Source: JAOZHU01 sp964632845 (GTDB lineage Archaea > Thermoproteota > Bathyarchaeia > Bathyarchaeales > Bathycorpusculaceae). From it: a stretch of DNA of 42,471 bases. The DNA lies in NCBI GenBank assembly GCA_964632845.1, contig CAZWDU010000015.1:1-42471 (forward strand). Reading direction: 5' to 3'. A program made the position numbers and the translations under genes. A model generated the notes under the pieces. It was not told where the DNA came from, did no database searches, and saw nothing but the letters and a program-made list of their open reading frames with translations. Positions 16,761 through 25,382 of this stretch are shown here, piece after piece; position 1 is the stretch's first letter; every line of letters starts with the position of its first letter.

Positions 16761-17024
16761 GGTGAATTCTCACGGTTTTTCAGCATGAAATCTAGCGGTT
16801 GTAGCGATTTAAAGGTTGCACAGCTTGCTACTGCACGGCTTGCGCGGTTGTGCACGCACAAAAAGAGCACGTTCGCTTTTTTCTAGAAATAGCATAGTCT
16901 GCAATTTGCCAAATCGCCTATCAGCTTGATTCTCAGAGCGCCCTCTTCGACTTCAACTCTGCTTTGCTCCAGTTTCAATTGTCTTAAATAGTTAGAGCTA
17001 GAAATAAGTATCAGATGATTCTTG

Positions 17025-17795
17025 ATGATAGCTAAAAATCCTGGTTTTTTAAAATGGATTAACATTTTAGCATTTGTTTTAATGGTCATGGTTAATGGTT
17101 TAGCAGGCAGCACCACAATTCTCGGTGGAAAAAACACGGCTCAAATTTCTGATGCGAATCCAACTCTGATAACTCCCGCAGGTTACGTTTTCTCCATCTG
17201 GGGGGTCATCTACACTCTGCTAGGCATATTTGTGGTATTTCAAGCGTTACCGAGCCAGCAAGGAAAAGAGTTTCAAAAGAAAATTGGATGGCTCTTTATT
17301 CTTAGCAGCGTAATAAACATAGTTTGGCTTTTTCTCTGGCAGTTTGAATATCTTGGCTTCTCCGTTATCCTCATGTTTCTGTTTCTGGCAACTTTAATCA
17401 CGATTTACCTGCGCCTTAACATTGGCGAATCAAAAATTTCTCTTCGCGAAAAACTTGCCGTTCACTTGCCCTTCAGCGTCTACTTAGGCTGGATAACTAT
17501 CGCGTCAATAGCTAACGTTGCCGCGACTTTAGTTTCAGTCAACTGGGATGGCTTCGGCGTAAGCCCAGAGACATGGGCTGCCCTCGTCATAATAGTCGCA
17601 CTTTTCATCTCTGTGCTGGTTCTAGCCACAAGAAAGGACTTAGCTTACGCATTAGTAATCATCTGGGCGCTAGTAGGCATTGCTGTGAAGCAAAGTGGAA
17701 ACCAAACAATAGTCATGCTAACGGAGATAAGCGCGGTCATCATAGCCATAACAGCAGTTGCTATGATAATCTTCACTAAGCTAAAGCGGAAATAA
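17025..17795 (+). CDS. TspO/MBR-related membrane protein
   Basis: A 256-residue integral membrane protein with seven likely helices. The stretch TPAGYVFSIWGVIYTLLG is characteristic of TspO/MBR-related proteins; it follows GLAGSTTILGGKN, a typical lead-in. Family members bind tetrapyrroles or act as stress-linked sensors. ATG at 17025 is chosen over TTG at 17022. CTTAAATAG at about 16983-16991 is a suitable TATA box. It is a single gene with its own promoter. Confidence 0.78.
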   Translation: MIAKNPGFLKWINILAFVLMVMVNGLAGSTTILGGKNTAQISDANPTLITPAGYVFSIWGVIYTLLGIFVVFQALPSQQGKEFQKKIGWLFILSSVINIVWLFLWQFEYLGFSVILMFLFLATLITIYLRLNIGESKISLREKLAVHLPFSVYLGWITIASIANVAATLVSVNWDGFGVSPETWAALVIIVALFISVLVLATRKDLAYALVIIWALVGIAVKQSGNQTIVMLTEISAVIIAITAVAMIIFTKLKRK

Positions 17796-17957
17796 GCGAA
17801 TACCACGAACCGCAAACTAATTTCGCAAAAAAACGCCCAAGTTTCACCGCACAAGTAGCGCTGTCTATTTAAAGTGAGGGAAGTTTAGTCCGCGCGCAGC
17901 TGGGATTAAAAAGTTTTAAAGCAGTAAGTGGGCAATTTACATGCATGTTTGGTGAAT

Positions 17958-18854
17958 ATGGATAAAACGGATATTTTTTTGATTCAGCTGTTACTGGCTA
18001 ATTCCCGGTTGCCTTACGCTGAGTTAGCTAAGAAGCTTAATTTATCGGTGAATGCGGTTCACAAACGCATCCAGTCCTTAGTGGAGGCTGGCGTGATTCG
18101 CCGTTTCACGGCTAAAGTCAGTCACTTTGCGGTGAACTCGGTTCAGGTGTTCATTTATGGTAACTCCCAAATAGGCAATATTCATGGTTTAGCGGACAAG
18201 CTGAAAACGCATGGGTCAGTGTACTGGCTTGCGGTGGGCGGCGGCAACTTTCTTTACATTGGCGCTTACCTGCGGGAGGTGTATGAGTTAGCGGCGCTTG
18301 TTGCCTACATAAAGGAGGAGGCGAAGATGCCTGAGCCGACTGTAGGCATTATGGCTGCTCCGCCTGTGTTGCCAGCGTTTGACCCCAACGACAGGGCGCT
18401 TTACGCTTTGGATTACCAGATTATTCGTGCTTTGAAAGATGATTCCTGAAAGCCGATTTCCGAAGTGGCGGATGAACTTGGGATTTCAGCGAAGACCGCT
18501 CGCCGCAGGCTCAACCGCATGATCAAGAACTGTTTGATTGAGCTTTCAGTGGAGTGGTATCCTGATGCTTCAAATGATATAGTCACGCTTGTTCAGCTTT
18601 ACCTGAAGCCAGATGCTGACCCCGCTTCAGCCTTCAAAATCGTAAAGAAATACGCACCGCACATGCTGTTTTATTGGCAGTTCGTGGATATCCCTAACGT
18701 TGCCACTTATGCGGTTTGGACCAGCACCATGAAGGAGCTGCAGGGAATCCGCGAGAGTCTTGAGAAGGAAGAGAACGTGTTGTCTGTTGTGCCGAACGTG
18801 TTGTACGTTGGGTATATTTTCAGTACTTGGCGAGACCAACTCGTCGAGCAGTAA
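17958..18854 (+). pseudogene. Lrp/AsnC-type regulator with two HTH domains, interrupted by TGA
   Basis: One continuous frame from ATG 17958 to 18854 is broken only by TGA at 18447-18449. The first part has an N-terminal winged helix (LPYAELAKKLNLSVNAVHKR) and an Lrp-like ligand domain. Immediately after the stop the same frame continues KPISEVADELGISAKTARRR, a second helix-turn-helix, and a second effector domain. DDS-stop-KPIS probably arose from CGA (Arg) to TGA. TGA is an ordinary stop elsewhere in the window and no selenocysteine signal is evident. The two halves might still be made separately, but the second lacks a ribosome site. Confidence 0.7.
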
Positions 18855-18997
18855 GCGGTGTCCGTTTCGTCAACCTCCTGTGTGATAAAAGAGCATTCGT
18901 TAGATGTTTTTTGGGTCTTTTTTGCGATGGCAAGTTGACAAGAACATAAATCCTCAGCAGCTAACAGTGTTTTCCAGAAAGAACGGATGTGTATAAC

Positions 18998-19744
18998 ATG
19001 AAGCAATCAGCCATAGTAACGGAAAACCTTGTTAAAAAATTTGAAGACGTAACTGCTGTAGACGAAATCAGCTTGGAAGTGCCGCAAGGAGAACTTTTTG
19101 GGCTGTTAGGTCCAAACGGTGCAGGAAAAAGCACTACGATTAATATTCTATGCGGTTTGGTGAAGCCAACAAGTGGTTCTGCCGCGGTTGGCGGCTACGA
19201 TGTGCAGAAGAAAACAGCGGAAGTCAAGGAGCTCATAGGTGTTTGCCCTCAAGAAACCGCGATTTACCCGTACTTGACGGGTGCGGAGAACGTGGAGCTT
19301 TTCGGAAACCTTCACACGATGAGCAGGGAAACTCTTAAGGCGAGGCTGGACTTGCTGCTGGAAAAGATGGGGTTAACTCAGGATGCTAAGAGAAAAACGG
19401 AAAAATACAGTGGCGGCATGAAACGGCGATTAAGCCTCATTCTCGCGTTAATTCACGACCCGCAAATAGCCTTTTTGGACGAGCCAACAGTAGCCATGGA
19501 CCCGCAATCGCGCCGCGCTGTCTGGGACTTCATCAAAGATTTGAAGGAAGAAGGTAAAACGGTTGTTTTGACTACGCATTACATGGAGGAAGCAGAGGAG
19601 CTTTGCGACCGCGTGGGCATAATTGACCACGGAAAACTAATTGCTCTGGGTTCACCTGCAGACTTGATTTCTAAAAACAAGGTCAAGAATTTGGAAGAGG
19701 TCTTCATCAAGCTCACTGGAAGAAAAATACGGGAGGCGATCTAA
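18998..19744 (+). CDS. ABC-2 type exporter, ATP-binding subunit
   Basis: Drives a drug- or lipid-type exporter with the following permease. Walker A is GPNGAGKST (38-46), the Q-loop is CPQETAIYPYL, the signature is YSGGMKRRLSLILAL, Walker B is IAFLDEP, and the switch histidine lies in LTTHYMEEAEELCDRVG. The layout matches the DrrA/CcmA-like family. The start is the ATG at 18998; the frame also has a GTG at 18989. The stop directly abuts the permease ATG. Confidence 0.92.
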   Translation: MKQSAIVTENLVKKFEDVTAVDEISLEVPQGELFGLLGPNGAGKSTTINILCGLVKPTSGSAAVGGYDVQKKTAEVKELIGVCPQETAIYPYLTGAENVELFGNLHTMSRETLKARLDLLLEKMGLTQDAKRKTEKYSGGMKRRLSLILALIHDPQIAFLDEPTVAMDPQSRRAVWDFIKDLKEEGKTVVLTTHYMEEAEELCDRVGIIDHGKLIALGSPADLISKNKVKNLEEVFIKLTGRKIREAI

Positions 19745-20899
19745 ATGAAGCTGCAACGAGTCTTGGCGTTAACTAAGAAAGAAATGAAAAAAACAGTTCG
19801 CGAACCCGCAGTGTTGTTCATGATATTCTTGTTCCCCGTAGTCTTCGTTTTAGCTTTCGGCGCTTCCTTCGGCGGTGTCGGAGGAGGCGAATCCGTCTAC
19901 CAAATCGGCGTAGTCAACATGGACAGCACAAACTCGCAGACACCGCAACTTTTCATCACGGCTTTGTCAAGCACAGAGATACTGAACGTTCAAACGTACG
20001 CGGACAACCAAACCGCCCAAGATGAACTGGCACAGGGCAAAGTTCAAGCCGTAATGATAATACCCGCCACGTTCAGCGAAAGCTTAGCTTCCTACCAAGC
20101 AGCACCAAACAACCCCAACAACTGGGTGAACGCCACAGTATCGCTGTACTTGGACAAAGGCTCACTTGTCGCAACCCAAGCGGTACCACCCATTATCCAG
20201 CAGGTCATAGCCGCGTTCACAGACGGCACCCAACAAGCATCGCCGAGTCCGATTAGCCTGCAAACCGCTTCGCTGGTCGAAGTGAAGCAGACGTCAGCGT
20301 TTGACTTTATGGCGCCAGGCATGTTCGCTTTCGCGTCGATATTTCTCATAATGATTGTTGCCCAATCGTTCACCCAAGACCGCGAGAACGGCATGATGAA
20401 GCGAATCCGCATTACGCCAACTTCGCCCACGGAATTCATGATAAGCCAAGTCCTGTCCTACACAGTCATAGCGCTAGTTCAAGCAATTCTCGTGTTTGCA
20501 ATGGTGTACGTAATGGGCTTCAGACCCGACGTAAGCATGCCCGTCTACGTCTTCGCTTTTGTACTGGTGCTGGTGTTCTCGTTATCCAACGTCGGCTTCG
20601 GCTTAATCACCGCAACCATCGCCAAAACCTCAGGCGCAGCAACAGGGCTGTCATTCCTCTTCGTGCTCCCGCAGATGTTTCTCGGCACCTTCGTCGGCGC
20701 ATCGCTCTCCTCAGTAGCGCAAACGGCAGGCAAAATTGTACCCAGCTACTACGTAACAGACGCGTTGACTTCGCTCTTCCTTAGAGGCGCCGCAATCACC
20801 AGCGCTACAGTACTATTGGACATGGTAGTAATATCTGGCTCCTGCGTAGCCATCTTGGCAGTAGGCATAATCCTGTACGGAAAATACTACAAAATCTAA
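19745..20899 (+). CDS. ABC-2 type exporter, permease subunit
   Basis: A 384-residue ABC-2 permease. One membrane helix near the N-terminus (PAVLFMIFLFPVVFVLAFGA) is followed by a large extracellular domain of about 150 residues, then five C-terminal helices, with FTQDRENGMMKRIRITPTSP as the family's coupling segment. The ATG is adjacent to the ATPase stop and is preceded by GGGAGG. The substrate cannot be told from the sequence. Confidence 0.9.
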   Translation: MKLQRVLALTKKEMKKTVREPAVLFMIFLFPVVFVLAFGASFGGVGGGESVYQIGVVNMDSTNSQTPQLFITALSSTEILNVQTYADNQTAQDELAQGKVQAVMIIPATFSESLASYQAAPNNPNNWVNATVSLYLDKGSLVATQAVPPIIQQVIAAFTDGTQQASPSPISLQTASLVEVKQTSAFDFMAPGMFAFASIFLIMIVAQSFTQDRENGMMKRIRITPTSPTEFMISQVLSYTVIALVQAILVFAMVYVMGFRPDVSMPVYVFAFVLVLVFSLSNVGFGLITATIAKTSGAATGLSFLFVLPQMFLGTFVGASLSSVAQTAGKIVPSYYVTDALTSLFLRGAAITSATVLLDMVVISGSCVAILAVGIILYGKYYKI

Positions 20900-20951
20900 A
20901 CAAACAGCACCTAGCACAAACTGGAAAACAAAGAAAAACAAGGACTGGAAA

Positions 20952-21320
20952 ATGAAAGAAAACAAACCGGTAGACGCCAAAACACTGCTGAAAGAAGCAA
21001 AAGCTTCCCAGCACAATGAAGCTTACCGAACACTGGAAAAAACCCAGAACTCCAGGATAGGCATAGGCGTAAGACTAACAACACCCAACACGCCCTCTTT
21101 TTTCACCGAAATCCTACTCTACCTATGCCCCAACTCAACCAACGTAAACCTGAAGACACTGGAAAAAAACTTAACATGCCTCAAAGCACTGCAAGCAAGA
21201 AACTACGTGTTAACATGCCAAGACGACAACTGCATCTCCTGCGAAAAAGCAACACCCATCCAAAAGTTAACTGAAGAATATACAACAATCAAAGCGCTAA
21301 TCAAAACCATTTTCAGCTAA
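20952..21320 (+). CDS. Hypothetical cysteine-containing protein
   Basis: A 122-residue protein, not recognised. The middle is helical and the end has CQDDNCISCEKA, a possible small metal or disulfide site; another cysteine lies in LTCLKAL. Its codon use (AAA, ACA, CAA-rich) resembles the exporter genes upstream, so it is probably the last host gene before the provirus. It begins 53 bases after the permease and could share its transcript. Confidence 0.55.
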   Translation: MKENKPVDAKTLLKEAKASQHNEAYRTLEKTQNSRIGIGVRLTTPNTPSFFTEILLYLCPNSTNVNLKTLEKNLTCLKALQARNYVLTCQDDNCISCEKATPIQKLTEEYTTIKALIKTIFS

Positions 21321-21437
21321 CTACTAGACAACCGCAAGTTGACCACACTCACGGCTAACAACAATCGCCATTTCTGTCAAGTGTCTACATAAAGAGGGGC
21401 TATAGACTTTTCCGATTATCTATCCTCCAGAGTGTAA

Positions 21438-21463
21438 TTTATACGGGCGAACGGGAGCTCGCC
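21438..21463 (+). promoter_or_regulatory. Provirus early promoter and hairpin
   Basis: TTTATAC (21438-21444) resembles a TATA box. It is followed at once by a GGCGA/TCGCC inverted repeat (21446-21463) and a run AAACCCCCTTTTCTTTTTT. The hairpin would sit at or just before the transcription start. It could be an operator or a terminator of host transcription. Confidence 0.35.
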
Positions 21464-21517
21464 AAACCCCCTTTTCTTTTTTGTTTTCCGTAAAAAACGT
21501 TTTGGAGGATTTCTTGG

Positions 21518-21583
21518 ATGGATAAACAGTTTGAGTTAATGGTAATTAGGTTTTGGCTTTTTCCACGGGAGGCGTTTGCCTGA
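21518..21583 (+). CDS. Very small protein (21 residues), first gene of the early operon
   Basis: ATG at 21518 with GGAGG at 21504-21508, well spaced. The product is only 21 residues (it contains VIRFWLFPREAFA), and its TGA overlaps the next ATG by one base. It may be a leader peptide coupling translation of the cysteine-rich protein, or simply a short viral protein. Confidence 0.4.
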   Translation: MDKQFELMVIRFWLFPREAFA

Positions 21584-21744
21584 TGGATGAGGCCAAGTGT
21601 GTTGATTGTGCAGATTGGTTTGGATGCTGTCACAGCGGAAGAAGAGAGAAACGATTGCGTCTGAACCGTGTAGCTTCTAGCGATGCCTGCGGCGACTTCA
21701 GACCCAGAAGGCAAACAAGCTCAATTCAGGAGGCTGAAGCTTGA
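21583..21744 (+). CDS. Small cysteine-rich zinc-finger-like protein
   Basis: A 53-residue protein with CVDCADWFGCCHSG near the start and a further cysteine in DACGDFRPRR. The pattern suggests zinc binding. GGGAGG lies ten bases before the ATG. It overlaps its neighbours by one base upstream and four downstream, so it belongs to a tight early operon. The family is not recognised. Confidence 0.55.
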   Translation: MDEAKCVDCADWFGCCHSGRREKRLRLNRVASSDACGDFRPRRQTSSIQEAEA

Positions 21745-22064
21745 GGAAGTATCGGACTTGGGCATACTTGAACGCTGAAGGCAAAGCTGTTTGGGGCGAC
21801 ATCTTCCCAGACGGCGAAGTCCCAGTCCAAAGCATCATCGCTCAACATGCAACGTTAGAAGGCATAGATAAAACTGAAAGAGTGTTTCTCGTTGACTGGA
21901 AGGAGCTAACCGCACACCAGCAAGACGCCATCCTTGAGAAGCTATGCGAGAGAAGCGGTGCAGCCAAAGACGTAATCCTCAAAGACATCCTGAAAATCGG
22001 CTTGCCATTACGGGAAAAGTACACTGACGGCTGCGGAACAGCTCGTCTGGGGCTTTTCATTTAG
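21741..22064 (+). CDS. Hypothetical early viral protein
   Basis: A 107-residue protein starting with TTG inside TTGA, overlapping the upstream stop. It has an N-terminal beta strand (TWAYLNAEGKAVWGDIFPDG) and a helical C-terminal half ending YTDGCGTARLGLFI. No known domain is recognised. The coupled arrangement supports real expression. Confidence 0.6.
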   Translation: MRKYRTWAYLNAEGKAVWGDIFPDGEVPVQSIIAQHATLEGIDKTERVFLVDWKELTAHQQDAILEKLCERSGAAKDVILKDILKIGLPLREKYTDGCGTARLGLFI

Positions 22065-22078
22065 GGAGGAAAGATGCT

Positions 22079-22432
22079 TTGGAGTTGGTACTCTTAGACA
22101 TTGAAGATGCAGCTGCTTGGTTGACTGATATGCGCTGGATTGTTCTGGACTTTGACGGCGCCTTTGCGCAGTACTTGGAGCACTTTTACTTTAAGCCTGG
22201 AACACCTAAAAACGCCGAGTTCGAGGTCATGTTGGCGCCAGTTCTGGTTAACGGCTTGTCCGGTTTAGCTGCCTTCTACAGGATAAGAGACACCGTTGAA
22301 AACCGCGAAGCATTCAGAGCAGCGATAGCTGAATTCCACGAGAAACGACTGCTGACTCTTGCTGAGCTTGACAGCATTATCGAAAGTTTGCGGCGAGACA
22401 TCAGAGAAAACATCATCCTGAAGCTCAGGTGA
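22079..22432 (+). CDS. Hypothetical early viral protein
   Basis: A 117-residue acidic protein starting with TTG, with GGAGGA at 22065-22070. It is mostly helical (WLTDMRWIVLDFDGAFAQYL; AAIAEFHEKRLLTLAELDSI). DFDGAF superficially recalls a phosphatase motif, but the rest of the HAD fold is missing. It ends seven bases before the winged-helix gene, so both are probably on one transcript. Confidence 0.6.
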   Translation: MELVLLDIEDAAAWLTDMRWIVLDFDGAFAQYLEHFYFKPGTPKNAEFEVMLAPVLVNGLSGLAAFYRIRDTVENREAFRAAIAEFHEKRLLTLAELDSIIESLRRDIRENIILKLR

Positions 22433-22439
22433 AACATCC

Positions 22440-23363
22440 ATGGCAAAGGGCTCTGATGGGGGAAGTCAAAATTTTTCTGTTTCAAAGTCAAAAGTCAAAT
22501 TTGACTTCACTACCGTTCGCACCCGCATCATACCGATAATGAAGCGAGTACAGGTGGGCGATTACCCTGCCAAGATTGGTCGCATGTATGGTTGGAGCAA
22601 ACAGCATGTATCCTACTACTTGAACAAGCTGGAAAGGGCTGGTTTGGTCTGCCGCAAACGGCGTAGCAGTGCGGTTTTTTATGGGCTTACTTTGCGAGGT
22701 CAAAATTTTCTCGGGTCATGTGAGGGCGTGCTTTTCGGGTCGGGCGTGTTTCGTTTGGAGAAGGTGCAGTATCGTTATGCGATTTTGGCTGAGGGTTTGT
22801 TGCCTAAGGATTTTAGGCGTGTTGAGATGCAGAATTGGACTGCGCTTTTAGGCTTAGAGCAAGGCGTCAAAGTTAGGCACACATCGCGAAGTTGGATTGT
22901 GCATGTGGAGACTTTGTATGGTCGTAGTCCGGGTGAGTTGTTTACTTTGGCGAAGAATTTGGCTGATCGAGTAGCGAAGGGGTTGATGGTTAAGTATGGT
23001 TGTCGACTGGCTGAGGGCGAGATTTGCCGTGGGCATGAGATTGCGATTGATGATCCTGTGGCTCAGTTGCTTAGCAGGTACTTTACGGTTAGCATACCTG
23101 GCAAGTGCCACATGGATCATAGCCGTGGAGAGCTAGAGGGCGAGATTGATTTTACGCAGAGGGATATGGCGGTTGAGTATTTGCTGATGCCTGAGCGTGT
23201 GAAGAAGCTGGAGGGGCAGCTTGCGGCTTTGAATTGTGACTTGGAGCGAATCAGCGGTTGCTTGGAGAAGTTGACGGCTGTTTTGGGAAAGCTCTGTGAG
23301 GGGCAAGGTGAAGGCGAAAATAGCGTTGCTAAGAGTGCTGGAGGAAACCAGTATGTGTCTTGA
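22440..23363 (+). CDS. Winged-helix DNA-binding protein of the provirus
   Basis: A 307-residue protein. Residues about 38-80 form a winged helix (YPAKIGRMYGWSKQHVSYYL, then RAGLVCRKRRSSAVFYGLT). A central domain with QGVKVRHTSRSWIVHVETLYG and RGHEIAIDDPVAQLL follows, and a leucine-rich coiled coil (VKKLEGQLAALNCDLERIS) precedes a disordered end. It could be a replication initiator or an early regulator; the sequence does not decide. A hairpin terminator follows at 23445. Confidence 0.7.
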   Translation: MAKGSDGGSQNFSVSKSKVKFDFTTVRTRIIPIMKRVQVGDYPAKIGRMYGWSKQHVSYYLNKLERAGLVCRKRRSSAVFYGLTLRGQNFLGSCEGVLFGSGVFRLEKVQYRYAILAEGLLPKDFRRVEMQNWTALLGLEQGVKVRHTSRSWIVHVETLYGRSPGELFTLAKNLADRVAKGLMVKYGCRLAEGEICRGHEIAIDDPVAQLLSRYFTVSIPGKCHMDHSRGELEGEIDFTQRDMAVEYLLMPERVKKLEGQLAALNCDLERISGCLEKLTAVLGKLCEGQGEGENSVAKSAGGNQYVS

Positions 23364-23444
23364 GCTTAGTTTTAGAGATGCTTACAGTATTGGGTTAACG
23401 GCAGTGAAACCCTGCTCAAAAAGCTTTTTTGGGCTGTTGTCTGG

Positions 23445-23468
23445 GCATGGGAAAAGTCCATGCTTTTT
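23445..23468 (+). terminator. Hairpin followed by T run
   Basis: GCATGG (23445-23450) pairs with CCATGC (23458-23463) across a seven-base loop and runs directly into TTTTT. It lies 80 bases after the winged-helix gene and is a good candidate transcription terminator in a gene-poor stretch of 200 bases. Confidence 0.5.
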
Positions 23469-23563
23469 ACGATGTGGCTTTTCTGCGGTGGTTGGTGTAG
23501 GTTACGCAGTGTCAGTTTTCGCTTCTAATAATGTTGCGGATTTCTTGGATTGTGCATAATGGT

Positions 23564-24055
23564 ATGGAAACTGCTGAAAAACCCGTTCAGAAACCTAAGA
23601 AGCGTAGCCAGAGCGATAAGATTGGTCGCTTGAAGTATAATCAGCAACTGCTAAAGCGGACTTTGGCAGAGGTTGAAGAAGTTAAGCTCATGCTACGCAC
23701 TATCTTTGCAGGTCTGAAAGGCTCATTCAATTTTGAGCAGTCACTCATCGAACGGGTCGCTTGTGTGGATGAGGCGGATCGGGAGATTCTTCAGGCTCTT
23801 TTTGAGGCTGGTTCCTCTGGCCTACTGCCGAAAGATCTGGCTGTTAGGCTTGAAAGGTTTAAGGCTAGTAGGCATCAAATTAGCCGAAGAATTCTAAGAA
23901 TGAACAAGCGGTTGGAAAAAAAATTCGGCGAAAAGGCGGCAGAGAAACGTGGTTGGCATTGGGCTCTTACCAGCTTCGTTGTGGAAGCTTGGGGAGAAAC
24001 AACAAGCGCGATTTGTGAGAAGCAATCAGAAAATAACGGAGAGCCCTATGGGTGA
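23564..24055 (+). CDS. Hypothetical basic protein with helix-turn-helix-like C-terminus
   Basis: The chosen ATG at 23564 gives 163 residues (the frame is open to 23531). The N-terminus is lysine-rich (KPVQKPKKRSQSDKIGR), then a helical pair, then a likely DNA-binding segment (GLLPKDLAVRLERFKASRHQ, ISRRILRMNKRLEKKFG). It ends the plus-strand early block and converges on the minus-strand regulators. It is probably a viral DNA-binding protein. Confidence 0.6.
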   Translation: METAEKPVQKPKKRSQSDKIGRLKYNQQLLKRTLAEVEEVKLMLRTIFAGLKGSFNFEQSLIERVACVDEADREILQALFEAGSSGLLPKDLAVRLERFKASRHQISRRILRMNKRLEKKFGEKAAEKRGWHWALTSFVVEAWGETTSAICEKQSENNGEPYG

Positions 24056-24066
24056 GTTAAAAATCT

Positions 24067-24918
24067 TTACCATTTCATCTGCGCGTATTGCTGCCACATT
24101 TCCTTAAAGAAAGGTCTTTCCAATTGAACATCGAATCCTTTTGACTCATAGTCCTTTTTGATCTCAAGCACCTGCAGGTCTTCCCTCGGATCTATCAAAA
24201 GCACTTTCGGGTCAGACTGAAGACTTCTTGCAGTCTCAGCTATTATGTAACATTCAAACGCAATGATTCCTTCCAACTTGGAGCCTTCATTTATGGAGGT
24301 TAGGTTTTGAATAAAACCTGCTTCTTGAGGTCTTGGAAACCACAGCACTTCTGTGCTCTTAATGTTAGTCGCTTCATCTGTTACTATAATTGCGTACTCT
24401 CCCGGCTTTTCAATGTAGGTTTGGCACAAACTAGCAAAGTCTTCAGGTCTTATTGGGTCTTTGAACGTTATTACGGCTTCAATCGTGGAATTGGTGGTAA
24501 CGGTGTCAAGGAAAGCGTTCAAAGCTTTCGTTCTTGAATCTATGTAAGCAGCAAGATTTTCGTGAGAAGTTATGTTGGCTTCGATGCCTATAGATATGTA
24601 ACCTTCAACAGACGGAGACTGGCGATTGTCGCGAACCACTATGTCGCCTCCAGGAAAGCTAATCCGCTCAACTTCCCTTGAATAAACCCACCAACCTTCG
24701 TCATTCGACAAGAACAATAAGGGCAGAAAAACAATGACTGCCAAAAGGCATATGAGAGAAACTGAAAGAAGAATTAGGACGCGTTTATTTACCAAGCTAT
24801 GCCGTCTCGTCGCTCTCTTGATACCGTGGAGGTTACGCTCCTCAGGAAGCCAGCCTCTAACCAGATTCTCCAAGTGCTTCTTTAAGTTCATGTTCTCAAG
24901 CAACTTCAATTGTTTCAC
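24067..24918 (-). CDS. Single-pass membrane protein with N-terminal RGWLPE motif
   Basis: A 283-residue protein. Near the start KKHLENLVRGWLPEE closely matches the N-terminus of the neighbouring gene. A membrane helix (VLILLSVSLICLLAVIVFLP, about residues 47-66) follows, then a large, probably external, mixed alpha/beta domain ending YAQMKW. The GTG at 24918 overlaps the upstream stop (GTGA); an internal ATG at 24891 would place the motif at the very N-terminus. No named family is recognised. Its place beside the regulators suggests a role in the lysogenic state, for example at the cell surface. Confidence 0.65.
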   Translation of the reverse strand: MKQLKLLENMNLKKHLENLVRGWLPEERNLHGIKRATRRHSLVNKRVLILLSVSLICLLAVIVFLPLLFLSNDEGWWVYSREVERISFPGGDIVVRDNRQSPSVEGYISIGIEANITSHENLAAYIDSRTKALNAFLDTVTTNSTIEAVITFKDPIRPEDFASLCQTYIEKPGEYAIIVTDEATNIKSTEVLWFPRPQEAGFIQNLTSINEGSKLEGIIAFECYIIAETARSLQSDPKVLLIDPREDLQVLEIKKDYESKGFDVQLERPFFKEMWQQYAQMKW

Positions 24919-25382
24919 GGTGAAAGGGGCAGTCGATAGTTTCTTCTTTTACCCATCCAATCGCCTATGAAAGCGCCTGCAATTAGAATCCCAATTGTAA
25001 CTATAATGTTAAACCAACCCCACAACCAGCCAGTCACATAACGTCCAATAAAGAACACATAAGCAACGCTGAGAACGAAGCCTAAAGGCGTAATTCCCAA
25101 CAGTATATACAAGGCTCTGTTTACTTTTATGGAAGGCTTAACACGAATGTAGTACGCAATGCCGATGCAAAAGAATGTCAAAAATAACGCGAGAGCTACT
25201 CGCTCAAGAGGAACCTGAAAAACAAAATAGCCTATGACCCCTGAAGCAACTGTTAAAAGCACTGTAGCTATCCATAACGGCTTCCACCAGATAGGCTTTG
25301 ACATCTTCTGTGCGAACGCAAAGCCGTAGTCTTTGGGAAGCCAGCCACGAATCCTATTTTCCAAGATTTTTTTAACGTTCAT
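24915..25382 (-). CDS. Multi-pass membrane protein with N-terminal RGWLPK motif
   Basis: A 155-residue protein beginning with KKILENRIRGWLPKD, a motif shared with the gene at 24067-24918. Four predicted membrane helices follow, and the tail GDWMGKRRNYR is basic. It overlaps the helix-turn-helix gene upstream (ATGA-type, four bases) and the next gene downstream, so the three are one translation-coupled operon. The shared motif may be a cytoplasmic docking or targeting signal. Confidence 0.65.
   Translation of the reverse strand: MNVKKILENRIRGWLPKDYGFAFAQKMSKPIWWKPLWIATVLLTVASGVIGYFVFQVPLERVALALFLTFFCIGIAYYIRVKPSIKVNRALYILLGITPLGFVLSVAYVFFIGRYVTGWLWGWFNIIVTIGILIAGAFIGDWMGKRRNYRLPLSP

Noticed and set aside
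16883..17137. Minus-strand 84-codon frame with a plausible-looking C-terminal half, upstream of the TspO-like gene.
   Set aside because: It overlaps the conserved start of the TspO-like gene, has no ribosome site and no recognisable family. A remnant cannot be excluded.
18447..18449. In-frame TGA considered as selenocysteine or another recoded amino acid.
   Set aside because: No catalytic context, no SECIS-like structure seen, the protein family does not use selenocysteine, and TGA is a normal stop in other genes here.
23296..23559. 87-codon frame between the winged-helix gene and the next gene.
   Set aside because: It overlaps the end of the winged-helix gene, has poor composition, and contains the terminator-like hairpin.
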